The notes: generated by a model not told the origin, from the sequence alone. Shown: positions 32,834-42,628, counted from the stretch's first letter. The stretch is 64,000 bases of DNA from Acidithiobacillus sp. (GCF_027322205.1 NZ_DAHVHY010000003.1:17966-81965); one strand, 5' to 3'. A program made the numbers and translations.

Positions 32834-33951
32834 GACGCGCGCCGACCCGACCAGGCAGGGAAAATCGGCAGATCGCGACTACGCCTGAAGAAAGTGTACA
32901 TGGCCACAGCCAAAATCAGCAGGAGCACCCAAAATAATCCGGGGAAAACCGGCATCCTGCCGCTCATCATATGCTCTTTGACATAAATCACGATGTTATT
33001 GATAGCCAACAAAAACAGTATACCTACCAGCATGCCTGCCGCCCGTCCACCACCCCGAGGCTCACTGTAGGCCAACGGAATAGCCAGCAACGCCAATAAA
33101 GGTAGCGCCAGCGGCCAGAGCAGGCGCCACTCCAACTCGGTTACTGCAAAGCGCCTCTCGGTGCCCCACAGGTGATGCCCAAGCTGAGACAGAGACGCGC
33201 TACCCCAGTTGATACCGCCCGGCTGGGCAGTGCTAGTGACCGGGTTACCCAGCAACACCCGATAACGCGCGAAGGAAAGGACTTTGAATCCATCTTGCCC
33301 CGGCTGTCCCAGATAGCGTTGGCCATCCACCAGCACCAGGGTCAGAGCGCCGTCCTGACTGGGCTTGATCTCCCCGTAAGCTGCCGTCGCCAAGTCCAGT
33401 TGCTTACCCTGGGCAATAGACAAGAATATCTCGCGGAAACGGTGACTGTTTTTACCCACGGATTGCCCTACATAAATAACCCGACCGCCGGGTAACTTCG
33501 TGAAACTGCCGGGCTGCAGCATAGCCTCGGCCGCAGCATTGGCCAGGCGCACAGATTCGACCTGTAACTGGCGCTGCGCACCAGGCGCCCAGGAAAGAGA
33601 CAAAATCAGTTCCAGGCAAAAAACACCTGCCGCTACTACCGCGACGGACGGCAGCAGCCCTGACAACCCGGTCCCTGTACTGCGAATAGCCACCATCTCA
33701 TTGGAACGATAGAGATTACTGAACACCAGATAAACCGCGAAGAAAAAGGCCAGCGGCAATACCATAACCAACAGCGTAGGTACCGCCAGGCCCAGCAATT
33801 GCAGTACAATCGATAATGGCAACTGGCCAGAAGCGACTTGCCTCAACAATTGGGTCATCTGGCCGATAGCCAGGATGGCAAACACCACCAGGCCGGTCAG
33901 TAGAAAAGAGGTCGTGATATTCCGCACGAGCTGCATATGGATGCGCGTCAA
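32830..33951 (-). CDS. lptF: LPS export ABC transporter permease LptF
   Basis: Partner of LptG: 373 residues with six helices and a central periplasmic domain; the coupling segment VYLVFSNLYRSNEMVAIRSTGTG is typical. The TTG at 33951 has GGGGGGTG about five bases upstream and is used here; the ATG at 33936 is an alternative without a ribosome site. It is divergent from pepA, the common arrangement in proteobacteria. Confidence 0.9.
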   Translation of the reverse strand: MTRIHMQLVRNITTSFLLTGLVVFAILAIGQMTQLLRQVASGQLPLSIVLQLLGLAVPTLLVMVLPLAFFFAVYLVFSNLYRSNEMVAIRSTGTGLSGLLPSVAVVAAGVFCLELILSLSWAPGAQRQLQVESVRLANAAAEAMLQPGSFTKLPGGRVIYVGQSVGKNSHRFREIFLSIAQGKQLDLATAAYGEIKPSQDGALTLVLVDGQRYLGQPGQDGFKVLSFARYRVLLGNPVTSTAQPGGINWGSASLSQLGHHLWGTERRFAVTELEWRLLWPLALPLLALLAIPLAYSEPRGGGRAAGMLVGILFLLAINNIVIYVKEHMMSGRMPVFPGLFWVLLLILAVAMYTFFRRSRDLPIFPAWSGRRAS

Positions 33952-33982
33952 ACGGGCACCCCCCGGAGATTACTCGCAAGAC

Positions 33983-34011
33983 TTGATTCCCGGTGCCCTT
34001 GGGGCTTATTT
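33983..34011 (+). promoter_or_regulatory. Possible pepA promoter
   Basis: TTGATT (33983-33988), 17-base spacer, TTATTT (34006-34011), 55 bases before the pepA GTG. It lies in the 115-base lptF-pepA divergent gap. The -10 box is only moderate. Confidence 0.4.
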
Positions 34012-34066
34012 TCCATCTCTAACGTCATCTCGAATTCCTCGCCTACAGATTATCAGGAGAACCACC

Positions 34067-35569
34067 GTGGAGATAGCCGTACAGTGCCAGAACCCAACCG
34101 CCGACAATAATGACTGTGTGGTTGTCGGAGTGTATGAAGGTGGCGTACTGAGCCCCGCCGCCACGCTGATTGATCTGGCCAGCGGCGGCGTCCTCCAGGC
34201 ACTCCTCCATACCGGAGATTTCAGCGGTGCCTGTGGCGAGACGCAGATACTCTATCAGGTTCCAAAAATTGCCGCTGCACGGGTGCTTGTCCTAGGCCTC
34301 GGTACCCATGGCAAGATCAATGATCGTCAATTTCGCAAAGCCGCACTTGCCGCGGCAAGTGCTTTACAAAGTGCCCGCATCAGCCGTGTCAGCTTACATC
34401 TGCTGGATACCCCTGTGGTCCATCGTTCCGCAGCGGCCCTCGCTAAAATTCTGGTTCAGGCGATAGCGGAAGTCGATTATCACTTTGACCGGCATAAAAA
34501 GCCCGCAGACAGCCCACAACGGGCTTTTGATACCCTGCAACTCATTGTTGCTGATGATAATCCAACCTATTTCACAGAGATTCAGCGTGCCGCAACAGAA
34601 GCCCACGCGACGGCACGGGCCGTCGCGTGGGCTAAGGATCTGGCCAACGAACCGGGGAATGTCTGCACCCCTGCCTGGCTTGCTGAACAAGCGGAGGCCA
34701 TGGCCCAGCGTCTGGGCATCAAAAGCACTATCCTCGGTCCGGATGCCATGGAAGCCCTGGAAATGCATTTGCTCCTCGGCGTCGCCAACGGATCCCGACA
34801 GCCACCCCGGCTGATCATTCTCGAATATTGGGGCGGCGCCGAGGATCAGGCACCGATCGTCCTGGTCGGCAAGGGTCTCACCTTTGATGCGGGCGGTATC
34901 TCCCTGAAGCCCGCCGATAAGATGGATGAGATGAAATATGACATGTGCGGCGGGGCATCAGCTCTGGCGGCTATTCAGGCTGCGGCTGAGCTCAAACTCC
35001 CGCTGAACGTCATTACCGTGGTACCCGCCTCAGAAAATCTGCCCGACGGACAGGCTACCAAGCCCGGTGACATCCATAAGAGCATGAAAGGTCTGAGCGT
35101 GGAGATTATTAACACCGATGCCGAGGGACGGCTGATCCTCGCGGATGCTTTAACCTATGTTGAGCGTTTCGAACCGGACGTAGTGATCGATATGGCCACC
35201 CTTACCGGCGCCTGCGTCATCGCTCTGGGGCACCAGACTGCGGCCGTGCTCGGCAATCACGAAGAACTCGTCCATGCGCTTATTGCTGCCGGTAAGGAAA
35301 GTATGGATCGGGCCTGGGAGCTACCGCTTTTCGACGAATACCAGGAGCAATTGAAGAGCCCTTTTGCGGACCTCTCCAATGTCGGCGGTCGGCCAGCAGG
35401 GACCATCACTGCCGCCTGCTTCCTCTCGCGCTTCACCGAAAACTATCATTGGGCGCATCTCGATATCGCCGGGGTGGCGTGGAAGAGCGGTGAGAATAAA
35501 GGTGCGACGGGCCGCCCGGTGCCATTGTTAGTGGAGTATTTGCTGCGACGAGCGCGGCAGGTGGTCTGA
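34067..35569 (+). CDS. pepA: Leucyl aminopeptidase (cytosol aminopeptidase)
   Basis: Hexameric two-metal aminopeptidase. GKGLTFDAGGISLKPADKMDEMKYDM and NTDAEGRLILADALTY contain the metal ligands and the bicarbonate-site Arg. The track starts at 33875, inside lptF; the GTG at 34067 has CAGGAGA six bases upstream and gives 500 residues, matching the E. coli enzyme (503). The coding region holds a remarkable 14-bp perfect hairpin (34600-34633). It leads the pepA-holC-valS order common in gammaproteobacteria. Confidence 0.95.
   Translation: MEIAVQCQNPTADNNDCVVVGVYEGGVLSPAATLIDLASGGVLQALLHTGDFSGACGETQILYQVPKIAAARVLVLGLGTHGKINDRQFRKAALAAASALQSARISRVSLHLLDTPVVHRSAAALAKILVQAIAEVDYHFDRHKKPADSPQRAFDTLQLIVADDNPTYFTEIQRAATEAHATARAVAWAKDLANEPGNVCTPAWLAEQAEAMAQRLGIKSTILGPDAMEALEMHLLLGVANGSRQPPRLIILEYWGGAEDQAPIVLVGKGLTFDAGGISLKPADKMDEMKYDMCGGASALAAIQAAAELKLPLNVITVVPASENLPDGQATKPGDIHKSMKGLSVEIINTDAEGRLILADALTYVERFEPDVVIDMATLTGACVIALGHQTAAVLGNHEELVHALIAAGKESMDRAWELPLFDEYQEQLKSPFADLSNVGGRPAGTITAACFLSRFTENYHWAHLDIAGVAWKSGENKGATGRPVPLLVEYLLRRARQVV
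34600..34633. repeat. Perfect 14-bp inverted repeat (hairpin) inside pepA
   Basis: AGCCCACGCGACGG (34600-34613), six-base loop CACGGG, and the exact complement CCGTCGCGTGGGCT (34620-34633). The stem is 11 of 14 G/C and falls in the codons for AHATARAVAW, before the catalytic domain. There is no T run after it, so it is not a standard terminator. Confidence 0.9.
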
Positions 35570-35581
35570 GAGGACCACAGT

Positions 35582-36007
35582 TTGCCCATCGCCTCGTTCT
35601 ATGAACTGCCGCCGACGCTGCTCACCCCGCACGAGCAGCAGCGCGGCATGTGCCGGGTGATTGCGAAAGTCTGGCAGGTCATGGGAGAAGCAGATATCCT
35701 GTGCCCGGACATCGAGATGGGGCAGATCATGGATGATCTCCTTTGGACTTTCCAGGCTGGTGCTTTTGTGCCCCATGTCCGGGGTACAGGAGAATCAATA
35801 CGCATCCATGATGGTGGCGTCTGGCCCCCGCAGAGCAAAGCGTTAGTGCTCTGCGGGCTGGACGAATTACCGGCACCTGTCCCCGCATGCGAGCGGCTTA
35901 TCGACTTCATTCCTGTCGCGGAGCGGCCTCGCAGCCTCGCCAGAGAACGATACAGACAATTGAAGAATGCGGGATTCACCATGCAGGTGCATCCCTTGGA
36001 AGCCTGA
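35582..36007 (+). CDS. holC: DNA polymerase III chi subunit
   Basis: Clamp-loader accessory subunit that binds SSB. ASFYELPPTLLTPHEQQRGMCRVIAKVWQVMGEADILC and the DDLLWTFQAGAFVPH segment match HolC; 141 residues is normal. It uses TTG at 35582 with GAGAGGA upstream, 12 bases after pepA. The pepA-holC-valS order supports the call. Confidence 0.88.
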   Translation: MPIASFYELPPTLLTPHEQQRGMCRVIAKVWQVMGEADILCPDIEMGQIMDDLLWTFQAGAFVPHVRGTGESIRIHDGGVWPPQSKALVLCGLDELPAPVPACERLIDFIPVAERPRSLARERYRQLKNAGFTMQVHPLEA

Positions 36008-36021
36008 CCGGAGACGCACCC

Positions 36022-36780
36022 ATGGCAAGCATACCGACACGTAAAGAACCCACCCTTGAAGAGCAACAGGATGCCGGTGATGAAGCGCCTTTACTGCTCA
36101 CCCATCTTTTGCGTGAGGGACTGCCACCACAACTTTGGCGGCATACAGACAACGAGGCACCGGAAGCGGAAACGCACCCAATAGAGACGAGGATAGAAAC
36201 ATCGCCGGAGCATCCTCCAACGATCCCCCCGGAATCTGTGGTCATAGCTGATCATGCCGCCACATTTTCAATGCATTGGGAGGAGGCCGCCCCAGAATCA
36301 CCCTCTGGTGCAGCGGCGGTGCGCGCTGGATACGCACAAGCAGACCCGCGCTGGCTGGATACTGCAACGGTAGCGCCACGCCCCACAGTCAACGAAGCTA
36401 TTGAAGAACATGAACTGGATGCGACACCAACACCATCGCCCATACCTGAGACGGCAGAAATGCAAGCGCGCGCCACGGATACGGTCGCGCCCGCGGTTCC
36501 GACACCTCCCGTAGATCTCGACTTTCTCAAAGACTTCGAGGATCTGCTTTTCCAGGAGATTGAACGGCGGATAATCAATGAGATGGAAGATCTGGTGACA
36601 CAGCGCCTGCAAACCGTCTGGAAAGAGCAGGTCAGTCTGACTATCATGCGAACCCTTGCGCTGGAGGGCATCAAGCTGCGCGAAAGCCTGGCTGGAGATA
36701 TTCGCAAATCGCTTCCGGAAATACTGCAGCGTGTCCTGCACGAAGGTCTGGACCAGATTAACGCCTCGGAAATTGAGTAA
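36022..36780 (+). CDS. Unknown acidic, low-complexity protein between holC and valS
   Basis: 252 residues from the ATG at 36022 (CCGGAGA upstream; the track start at 35887 lies in holC). Residues 1-165 are proline/glutamate/threonine-rich and probably disordered. The last 90 residues ([38 protein letters not shown] and onward) form a long predicted amphipathic helix, possibly a coiled coil. Proteins with similar disordered-plus-helical build occur at this locus in relatives of pepA-holC-valS operons, but I do not recognise a named family. Confidence 0.65.
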   Translation: MASIPTRKEPTLEEQQDAGDEAPLLLTHLLREGLPPQLWRHTDNEAPEAETHPIETRIETSPEHPPTIPPESVVIADHAATFSMHWEEAAPESPSGAAAVRAGYAQADPRWLDTATVAPRPTVNEAIEEHELDATPTPSPIPETAEMQARATDTVAPAVPTPPVDLDFLKDFEDLLFQEIERRIINEMEDLVTQRLQTVWKEQVSLTIMRTLALEGIKLRESLAGDIRKSLPEILQRVLHEGLDQINASEIE

Positions 36781-36791
36781 TACACCCTATT

Positions 36792-39608
36792 ATGACTGAC
36801 ACTCTGGACCGCCCCTTCGCCCCCGCCGAAATCGAAACCCAGTGCTACACGCGCTGGGAAGCCCATGGCCTGTTCCAGCCGCAAGGCGACGGCACGCCCT
36901 ACTGCATCATGCTGCCGCCACCCAATGTCACCGGCACCCTACACATGGGCCATGCCTTTCAGGATACCCTGATGGATATCCTCACCCGCGTCCACCGGAT
37001 GCGCGGCGAGCGCACCCTCTGGCAGCCAGGCACCGACCATGCGGGCATCGCCACCCAGATGCTGGTGGAACGGCAACTGGTGCAGGAAGGCGGTGACCGC
37101 CAGCAAATGGGCCGCGGTGCCTTTCTGGAACGGGTCTGGCAGTGGCGTCAGGAATCAGGCGGCCATATCACCCGGCAGATGCGACGGCTAGGGGCCTCCT
37201 GTGACTGGTCGCGCGAGCGTTTTACGCTGGACAGCGGGCTTTCCCATGCCGTCACCGAGGTCTTTGTCCGCCTGCATGACGAGGGTCTGATTTATCGCGG
37301 GAAGCGGCTGGTGAACTGGGACCCGGTCCTGCGCACGGCAGTCTCTGATCTGGAAGTCATCAGCGAAGCAGAACAAGGCGCCCTCTGGCATATCCGCTAT
37401 CCCCTCAGCGATGGCAGTGGCGCCCTCGTGGTGGCCACCACCCGTCCGGAAACGCTGCTGGGCGACGTGGCGGTGGCGGTGCACCCTGAAGATCCGCGCT
37501 ATGCCGCTCTCATCGGCAAGACGCTGCGCCTGCCGATCATGAACCGCGAGATTCCCATCATCGCGGACACTTATGTCGAACCAGAATTCGGCTCGGGCTG
37601 CGTCAAAATCACCCCAGCCCACGATTTCAACGATTATCAGGTGGGGCAGCGACACGGTCTGGCCCTGCTCAACGTCTTTACCCCCGATGCCCGTATCCGG
37701 GACCGTATCGAAGTCTTCGGCGACAACGTCGTTGCCGGGGATATTCCCGAGGCCTTACGCGGACTGGACCGTTATGCCGCCCGCCAGCAGATTCTTGCTC
37801 TGCTGGAGGCAGAAAATCTGTTGGAACGCACCGACGAACACCCGCTCATGGTGCCCCGTGGCGACCGCTCCCAGGCCGTCATCGAGCCCTACCTGACTGA
37901 TCAATGGTATGTAAAGGTCGCACCACTGGCCGAACCCGCCATCCGCGCGGTGGAAGCAGGCCGCATCCGCTTCGTGCCCGAAAACTGGAATAAAACTTAC
38001 TTCGACTGGATGCAGCGTATTGAAGACTGGTGCATCTCCCGCCAGCTCTGGTGGGGGCACCAGATTCCCGCCTGGTACGGTCCCGACGGCAAAATCTTTG
38101 TCGCCCGTCGTGAAGAGGAAGCGCAGTCGGAAGCCGCCCGCCATTACGGCATGCCGGTGGTGCTGGAACGCGACCCGGACGTGCTCGATACTTGGTTCAG
38201 TTCGGCGCTGTGGCCCTTCACCACCCTGGGCTGGCCGGAAAAAACATCGGACCTTGCCCAGTTCTACCCCACCAGCGTGCTGGTCACCGGCTTCGACATC
38301 ATTTTTTTCTGGGTGGCGCGGATGATCATGATGGGCCTGCGCTTCATGGACGATGTGCCATTCCATGAAGTCTATGTCCACGGTCTGGTGCGCGATGCCG
38401 AGGGCCAGAAGATGAGCAAGTCCAAGGGCAATGTCCTCGACCCCATCGACCTCATCGACGGGATCAGCCTGGAAGACCTCGTCGCCAAGCGCACCCGTGG
38501 CCTCATGCAGCCGCAGATGGCGGCCAAAATCGAAAAGGCCACCCGTAAGGAATTCGCCGACGGCATTCCCGCCTTCGGCACCGACGCCCTGCGCTTCACC
38601 TTCGCGGCACTGGCCACCCAGGGTCGGGACATCAAATTTGACCTCAAGCGGGTGGAGGGAAATCGCAATTTCTGCAACAAGCTCTGGAACGCCTCGCGTT
38701 TTGCCCTGATGCAGATACAAAATCCGGCCGATCTGGAAGGCGAGCGCGAACTGCTGGCGCCGGAACGCTGGATTATCGGTCGTCTGCAGCACTGCGAAGC
38801 GGTCGTCAACAGCGCCATCGACCAGTATCGCTTTGCCGACGCCGCCCATGCGCTGTACCAGTTTTTCTGGAATGACTACTGCGACTGGTATATCGAGTTG
38901 ACCAAACCCGTCCTGCGCAGTGACAGCCCGTTTACCTCAGCACAGCAGTGCGGCACCCGCAATACCCTGCTGCGGGTATTGGAGGCTGGCCTGCGGCTGA
39001 TGCACCCGGTGATGCCCTTCCTCACCGAGGAACTCTGGCAGCGGATAGCCCCGGTCATCGGCAAGGCGGGCGACAGCATTGCCCTCGCCCCCTATCCGGT
39101 GGCGGACCTCTCCCGTATCGACACCCAGGCGGATGGCGATACGGAATGGCTGATTGCCGTCATCCGCGCCATCCGCTCGGTGCGTGGCGAGATGGATATA
39201 GCACCCGGCAAGGCGCTGCCGCTGCTGCTGCAGGGGGGCGACGCCAGCGACCGCCAGCGCGCAGAACGATACGCTCACTGGCTCTTCGCTCTCAGCCGCC
39301 TCGCCAGTCTGGAATGGCTGGGCACGGAAGAAGAAGCGCCGCCCGCCGCCTTGCAACTGGTCGGCAACCTGCGCGTCCTCGTCCCTCTCGCGGGAGTCAT
39401 TGACGTGGCGGCCGAGCAGGCCCGTCTGGCGAAAGAACAGCAACGTCTGAAACAAGATCGCTCGAAAACCACCGCTAAGTTGGCCCAGGAAAGCTTCCGC
39501 AACCGCGCGCCCGCCGAGGTCGTCGCCAAGGAGGAAGAGCGTCTGCGCGAAATGGATGCCGCCCTGCTGCAACTCAGCGAACAGGCACAGCGACTGGAGC
39601 ATTTGTGA
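36792..39608 (+). CDS. valS: Valyl-tRNA synthetase
   Basis: Class Ia synthetase, 938 residues. The HIGH motif appears as HMGH (residues 51-54) after PPPNVTGTL, and KMSKSKGN lies near residue 540. The editing domain ([32 protein letters not shown]) and the C-terminal coiled-coil arm (about 885-938) are present. It starts 11 bases after the unknown gene. No oddities seen. Confidence 0.97.
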   Translation: MTDTLDRPFAPAEIETQCYTRWEAHGLFQPQGDGTPYCIMLPPPNVTGTLHMGHAFQDTLMDILTRVHRMRGERTLWQPGTDHAGIATQMLVERQLVQEGGDRQQMGRGAFLERVWQWRQESGGHITRQMRRLGASCDWSRERFTLDSGLSHAVTEVFVRLHDEGLIYRGKRLVNWDPVLRTAVSDLEVISEAEQGALWHIRYPLSDGSGALVVATTRPETLLGDVAVAVHPEDPRYAALIGKTLRLPIMNREIPIIADTYVEPEFGSGCVKITPAHDFNDYQVGQRHGLALLNVFTPDARIRDRIEVFGDNVVAGDIPEALRGLDRYAARQQILALLEAENLLERTDEHPLMVPRGDRSQAVIEPYLTDQWYVKVAPLAEPAIRAVEAGRIRFVPENWNKTYFDWMQRIEDWCISRQLWWGHQIPAWYGPDGKIFVARREEEAQSEAARHYGMPVVLERDPDVLDTWFSSALWPFTTLGWPEKTSDLAQFYPTSVLVTGFDIIFFWVARMIMMGLRFMDDVPFHEVYVHGLVRDAEGQKMSKSKGNVLDPIDLIDGISLEDLVAKRTRGLMQPQMAAKIEKATRKEFADGIPAFGTDALRFTFAALATQGRDIKFDLKRVEGNRNFCNKLWNASRFALMQIQNPADLEGERELLAPERWIIGRLQHCEAVVNSAIDQYRFADAAHALYQFFWNDYCDWYIELTKPVLRSDSPFTSAQQCGTRNTLLRVLEAGLRLMHPVMPFLTEELWQRIAPVIGKAGDSIALAPYPVADLSRIDTQADGDTEWLIAVIRAIRSVRGEMDIAPGKALPLLLQGGDASDRQRAERYAHWLFALSRLASLEWLGTEEEAPPAALQLVGNLRVLVPLAGVIDVAAEQARLAKEQQRLKQDRSKTTAKLAQESFRNRAPAEVVAKEEERLREMDAALLQLSEQAQRLEHL

Positions 39609-39626
39609 CGGGGCGCAGGGATCCGC

Positions 39627-39793
39627 ATGGCTAACCGCCCAGTTTATCTGCTTGAACCTTTGTCCGGGCACATTCTGTCGCCCCATGAGCAGTTTCTGCG
39701 GCGGGCAATGGCTGGCGGTATCGTCCCCCCATTGCCGCCATCATCGACCTGGTCTGGCTCTTCCGGGTCGACCGCAATGAGGTTCCCGCATGA
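39627..39793 (+). pseudogene. Frameshifted small ORF between valS and nadC
   Basis: ATG 39627 reads MANRPVYLLEPLSGHILSPH and on to GGIVPP, then loses coding character at a run of six C (39725-39730). Adding one C gives GGIVPPIAAIIDLVWLFRVDRNEVPA and a stop whose TGA overlaps the nadC ATG (ATGA), a 55-residue protein perfectly fitted to the gap. Without the C the frame runs as random sequence into nadC (stop at about 39803). I do not recognise the family. The neat junction argues that the intact form was a real coupled gene. Confidence 0.6.
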
Positions 39794-40617
39794 TTCCTGC
39801 TGATTTATCGCTCACCGTACGACACGCCCTTGCCGAAGATATGGGCAGTGGCGACCTGACCGCGGCACTCATCCCTGCCGCCAATCGTCTCAGTGCCCGT
39901 ATCATCAGTCGCGAAAAGGGTATTTTCTGCGGACAGGCCTATGCCGAGGCCACCTTTGCCGCCCTCTCGCCAGCGATCCGGATCACCTGGCAGGCCGCCG
40001 AGGGGGCAAGCATCGCCCCCGATCAGATCCTCTGCATTCTGGAGGGTCCGGCACGCGCCATACTTTCCGGAGAGCGCACGGCACTGAATTTTCTGCAGAC
40101 TCTGTCCGGTACCGCGACCCAGGTCCGCGCCTATGTCGACGCCCTGAGCGGCCATAAAACGCGTCTGCTGGATACCCGCAAGACCATCCCTGGCCTGCGC
40201 CAGGCCCAGAAATATGCGGTGCGCGTCGGTGGTGGTCATAATCACCGGCTGGGTCTTTACGACGGCATCCTTATCAAGGAAAACCATATCGCCGCCTGCC
40301 GGGGCATCACCGCGGCGCTCACGGTAGCATGGCAAATCGCCCCGGCGCTGACCCGTATAGAGGTCGAAGTAGAAAATCTGACCCAGTTGGAAGAATCGCT
40401 GAGTGCGGGTGCCGACATGATCCTCCTCGACAATTTCTCCCTGGAGGATCTGCGCCATGCCGTGCAGCGGGTCGCCGGGCGTCTGCCCCTGGAGGCTTCA
40501 GGGAATATGGGCCTGCACAACATCGCCGAGGTAGCGGCTACCGGCGTGGATTTCATCTCCGTCGGCAGCCTCACCCGCCATCTGCGCAGCCTGGATCTGT
40601 CGCTGCGCTACTTCTGA
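39790..40617 (+). CDS. nadC: Quinolinate phosphoribosyltransferase (decarboxylating)
   Basis: Makes nicotinate mononucleotide from quinolinate and PRPP in NAD synthesis. LDTRKTIPGLRQAQKYAVRVGGGHNHR, IKENHI and the late ASGNM and SVGSLTRH elements form the active site; 275 residues is normal. The start overlaps the stop of the repaired small ORF by ATGA. It ends 12 bases from the convergent VOC gene. Confidence 0.95.
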   Translation: MIPADLSLTVRHALAEDMGSGDLTAALIPAANRLSARIISREKGIFCGQAYAEATFAALSPAIRITWQAAEGASIAPDQILCILEGPARAILSGERTALNFLQTLSGTATQVRAYVDALSGHKTRLLDTRKTIPGLRQAQKYAVRVGGGHNHRLGLYDGILIKENHIAACRGITAALTVAWQIAPALTRIEVEVENLTQLEESLSAGADMILLDNFSLEDLRHAVQRVAGRLPLEASGNMGLHNIAEVAATGVDFISVGSLTRHLRSLDLSLRYF

Positions 40618-40629
40618 GCGCTTCTCCGC

Positions 40630-41865
40630 TCAGACACGCGCCGCCGCATCCAAGCGGCGTAGGGTCTCATCCGCACCTGCCGCCGCCGTCAGGTCGGCGA
40701 CATTATCCTTAGTGAAAAAGCCCTGAAAATCTCCGAAGCGCTGTACATACTCCACAATGAGTGAGGAATGCTCCGAGGCGCTGGAGAAGATCTGCTTTAG
40801 CCCTTCCTGCTCTGAGCCAATGACCTCCAGCAGGAATTTCTGCCCGCAATTCTGCAGGGCGCTTACCACATGGTCGATATTGATCTGATCTCCGATGCGT
40901 CCATCCTTCACCGCCACCGCCAGATGATGCAAACGTGGTCCAAAGTTTCGTACAAAGGCTTCGGTGGGCGAAGGTTTGCCAATCAGATGGTTGCAGAAAT
41001 ACGGGTGATTCGCTGCCGTAAAAACCTTGGCAGGGCTCTGGAGTTCGCTGGCGAAATGCACACTCTTGGTAACATTCGTGGACGAGTTCTGATCAGGAAT
41101 ATCGTAAGAACCCCAATAGTAATAACTGGACAGGGTCAGATACTCGAGAATGGCCGCCTCCCGGTTCTGGCTGTATACCCGTGTGGCCAGATGGTCGATG
41201 GGCAGGAGCAGCCTGTCGAGGCCGAGTTTTTCACGCAATGCCTTGGCCCGTTCAAAAGCCGCCTGCATGTCCTCCCGGATGGACGACACACCCAGCGAAT
41301 AGACGCGGATATGATCATCGGGGCGCTCCCAGTAACCAACAATATTATGGGTATAAGGAGAGGGCTTAACGATGGCCATATTCCCGGGTAACTCCAGCTG
41401 CCAGACCTGCTCCTGATTGAAAAAGCGAATTTCCCGAACCTTCTGCGTCTCCACCACCTCGTGCAGATTTTTAACCTGAAAGATTTCACCCATATACCGG
41501 GAGTTTGGCCGTTGCGCGCCAATGGGGTAGACCTCATTGAGGCTGCGGAAGATACCGTGCAGGTTGGGATCTTTCACCTCACGGACCAAGACGTCGGGAG
41601 CATTCATATCGATACGCAGGATGTGGGTCGAATGCCGCTCCGTCTCCAGGGTGACCAGATAGTTATAAGGTGTCATCAGACAGAGTTCACCGACGTAGGC
41701 CGCAGAATGCCCAGGCTCTACCGTAATCATCAGACTATCGATGCGGCCGATGTTTTCGCTCAGCCCCTGGCGGTCTCGATCTTCCAGCAAGCGGCCCAGC
41801 CACTCTTCAAAAAAAGCGGAATTCTGCTTGTCGCCCTGTCGCTGGAAATCTATTGACGCATTCAT
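40630..41865 (-). CDS. VOC-superfamily (HPPD-like) dioxygenase-like protein with extra N-terminal domain
   Basis: A 411-residue protein. The C-terminal half has two VOC-type repeats with IDHLATRV (His225), LHHLAVAV (His313/314) and IVEYVQRFG (Glu372), spaced like the 2-His-1-carboxylate iron site of 4-hydroxyphenylpyruvate dioxygenase, followed by the family-like FQGFFTKDN. The first ~190 residues are not recognised. The ATG at 41865 follows GGGGTGACTGGC. It is divergent from tetR; a substrate cannot be assigned. Confidence 0.65.
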   Translation of the reverse strand: MNASIDFQRQGDKQNSAFFEEWLGRLLEDRDRQGLSENIGRIDSLMITVEPGHSAAYVGELCLMTPYNYLVTLETERHSTHILRIDMNAPDVLVREVKDPNLHGIFRSLNEVYPIGAQRPNSRYMGEIFQVKNLHEVVETQKVREIRFFNQEQVWQLELPGNMAIVKPSPYTHNIVGYWERPDDHIRVYSLGVSSIREDMQAAFERAKALREKLGLDRLLLPIDHLATRVYSQNREAAILEYLTLSSYYYWGSYDIPDQNSSTNVTKSVHFASELQSPAKVFTAANHPYFCNHLIGKPSPTEAFVRNFGPRLHHLAVAVKDGRIGDQINIDHVVSALQNCGQKFLLEVIGSEQEGLKQIFSSASEHSSLIVEYVQRFGDFQGFFTKDNVADLTAAAGADETLRRLDAAARV

Positions 41866-41897
41866 GCCAGTCACCCCAATTCGCACCTCAGGCAGCC

Positions 41898-41926
41898 AGT
41901 GTAACGCCATTGATCAAAGTGGCCAA
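41898..41926 (-). promoter_or_regulatory. Predicted promoter of the VOC gene
   Basis: Minus strand TTGGCC (41926-41921) and TACACT (41903-41898), spacer 17, 33 bases before the ATG. It lies in the 145-base divergent gap shared with tetR. Confidence 0.45.
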
Positions 41927-41973
41927 CGCATCGGCCGCATTACCTGCATTTTGCTGATGCCCATACAAATTTA

Positions 41974-42002
41974 TTGACAAGATACCGCTTGGTCGGTATC
42001 TT
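41974..42002 (+). promoter_or_regulatory. tetR promoter overlapped by a perfect operator palindrome
   Basis: Consensus -35 TTGACA (41974-41979), spacer 17, -10 TATCTT (41997-42002). The 20-base sequence 41981-42000 has perfect 7-bp arms GATACCG and CGGTATC around CTTGGT, filling the spacer and the first part of the -10 box. This is where a TetR dimer would repress itself. The ATG at 42011 begins only 8 bases after the -10 box, so the mRNA should be nearly leaderless. Confidence 0.75.
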
Positions 42003-42010
42003 TCAAACCT

Positions 42011-42628
42011 ATGACGACACAGGCTATACGCAAGACCCGCAATCCGGAGCAAACGCGCAGCGATCTGCTGGATGCCGCCTATACCGAGATTCTGGAGTCC
42101 GGCTATCAGGCCGCCAGCCTAGAGCGCATTCTCGCCAACACTTCAGTCAGTAAGGGCGCGCTTTACCATCACTTCGGTACCAAGCGCGAACTTGGCCTGG
42201 CCGTCATCAAAGAAGTGATCGCCCCACAATTGGCGGCCCGCTGGTTCGCCCCTTTTACCGAACACGACGATCCTTTAGCCAGCCTCCAGCGCATCCTCGA
42301 AGAAAAAATCAGGACTGCAGATGAATCGGTAATTCGTTACGGTTGCCCCCTGAATAATCTTATCCAGGAGATGAGTCCGCTGGATGAAGAATTTCGCCGT
42401 GGCCTGCAGCAAATTCTTGAACTCTGGGTTGAGGTGATGGCAACAGCGCTGGCGGATGGACAACAAGCACAGAAAGTCCGCGCCGACGTCGCGCCCAAAG
42501 AGGTCGCCCTGTTCATCGTTGCCGCCATTGAGGGCTGTGTCGGCCTCGGCAAAAATGCCCAATCCGTCGAAGCCTATCAGCGGTGTCTGCGACAACTGCA
42601 GCTTTATGTCCAATCACTGGCAGCCTGA
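42011..42628 (+). CDS. TetR-family transcriptional repressor
   Basis: 205 residues. RSDLLDAAYTEILESGYQAASLERILANTSVSKGALYHHFGTKRELGLAV is the standard TetR helix-turn-helix; the ligand-binding domain (about 60-205) resembles regulators with a CPLNNLIQEMS segment. No ribosome site is possible given the promoter position. It precedes the dienelactone hydrolase and old yellow enzyme genes and presumably controls them, as NemR controls an ene-reductase in E. coli (analogy only). Confidence 0.9.
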   Translation: MTTQAIRKTRNPEQTRSDLLDAAYTEILESGYQAASLERILANTSVSKGALYHHFGTKRELGLAVIKEVIAPQLAARWFAPFTEHDDPLASLQRILEEKIRTADESVIRYGCPLNNLIQEMSPLDEEFRRGLQQILELWVEVMATALADGQQAQKVRADVAPKEVALFIVAAIEGCVGLGKNAQSVEAYQRCLRQLQLYVQSLAA

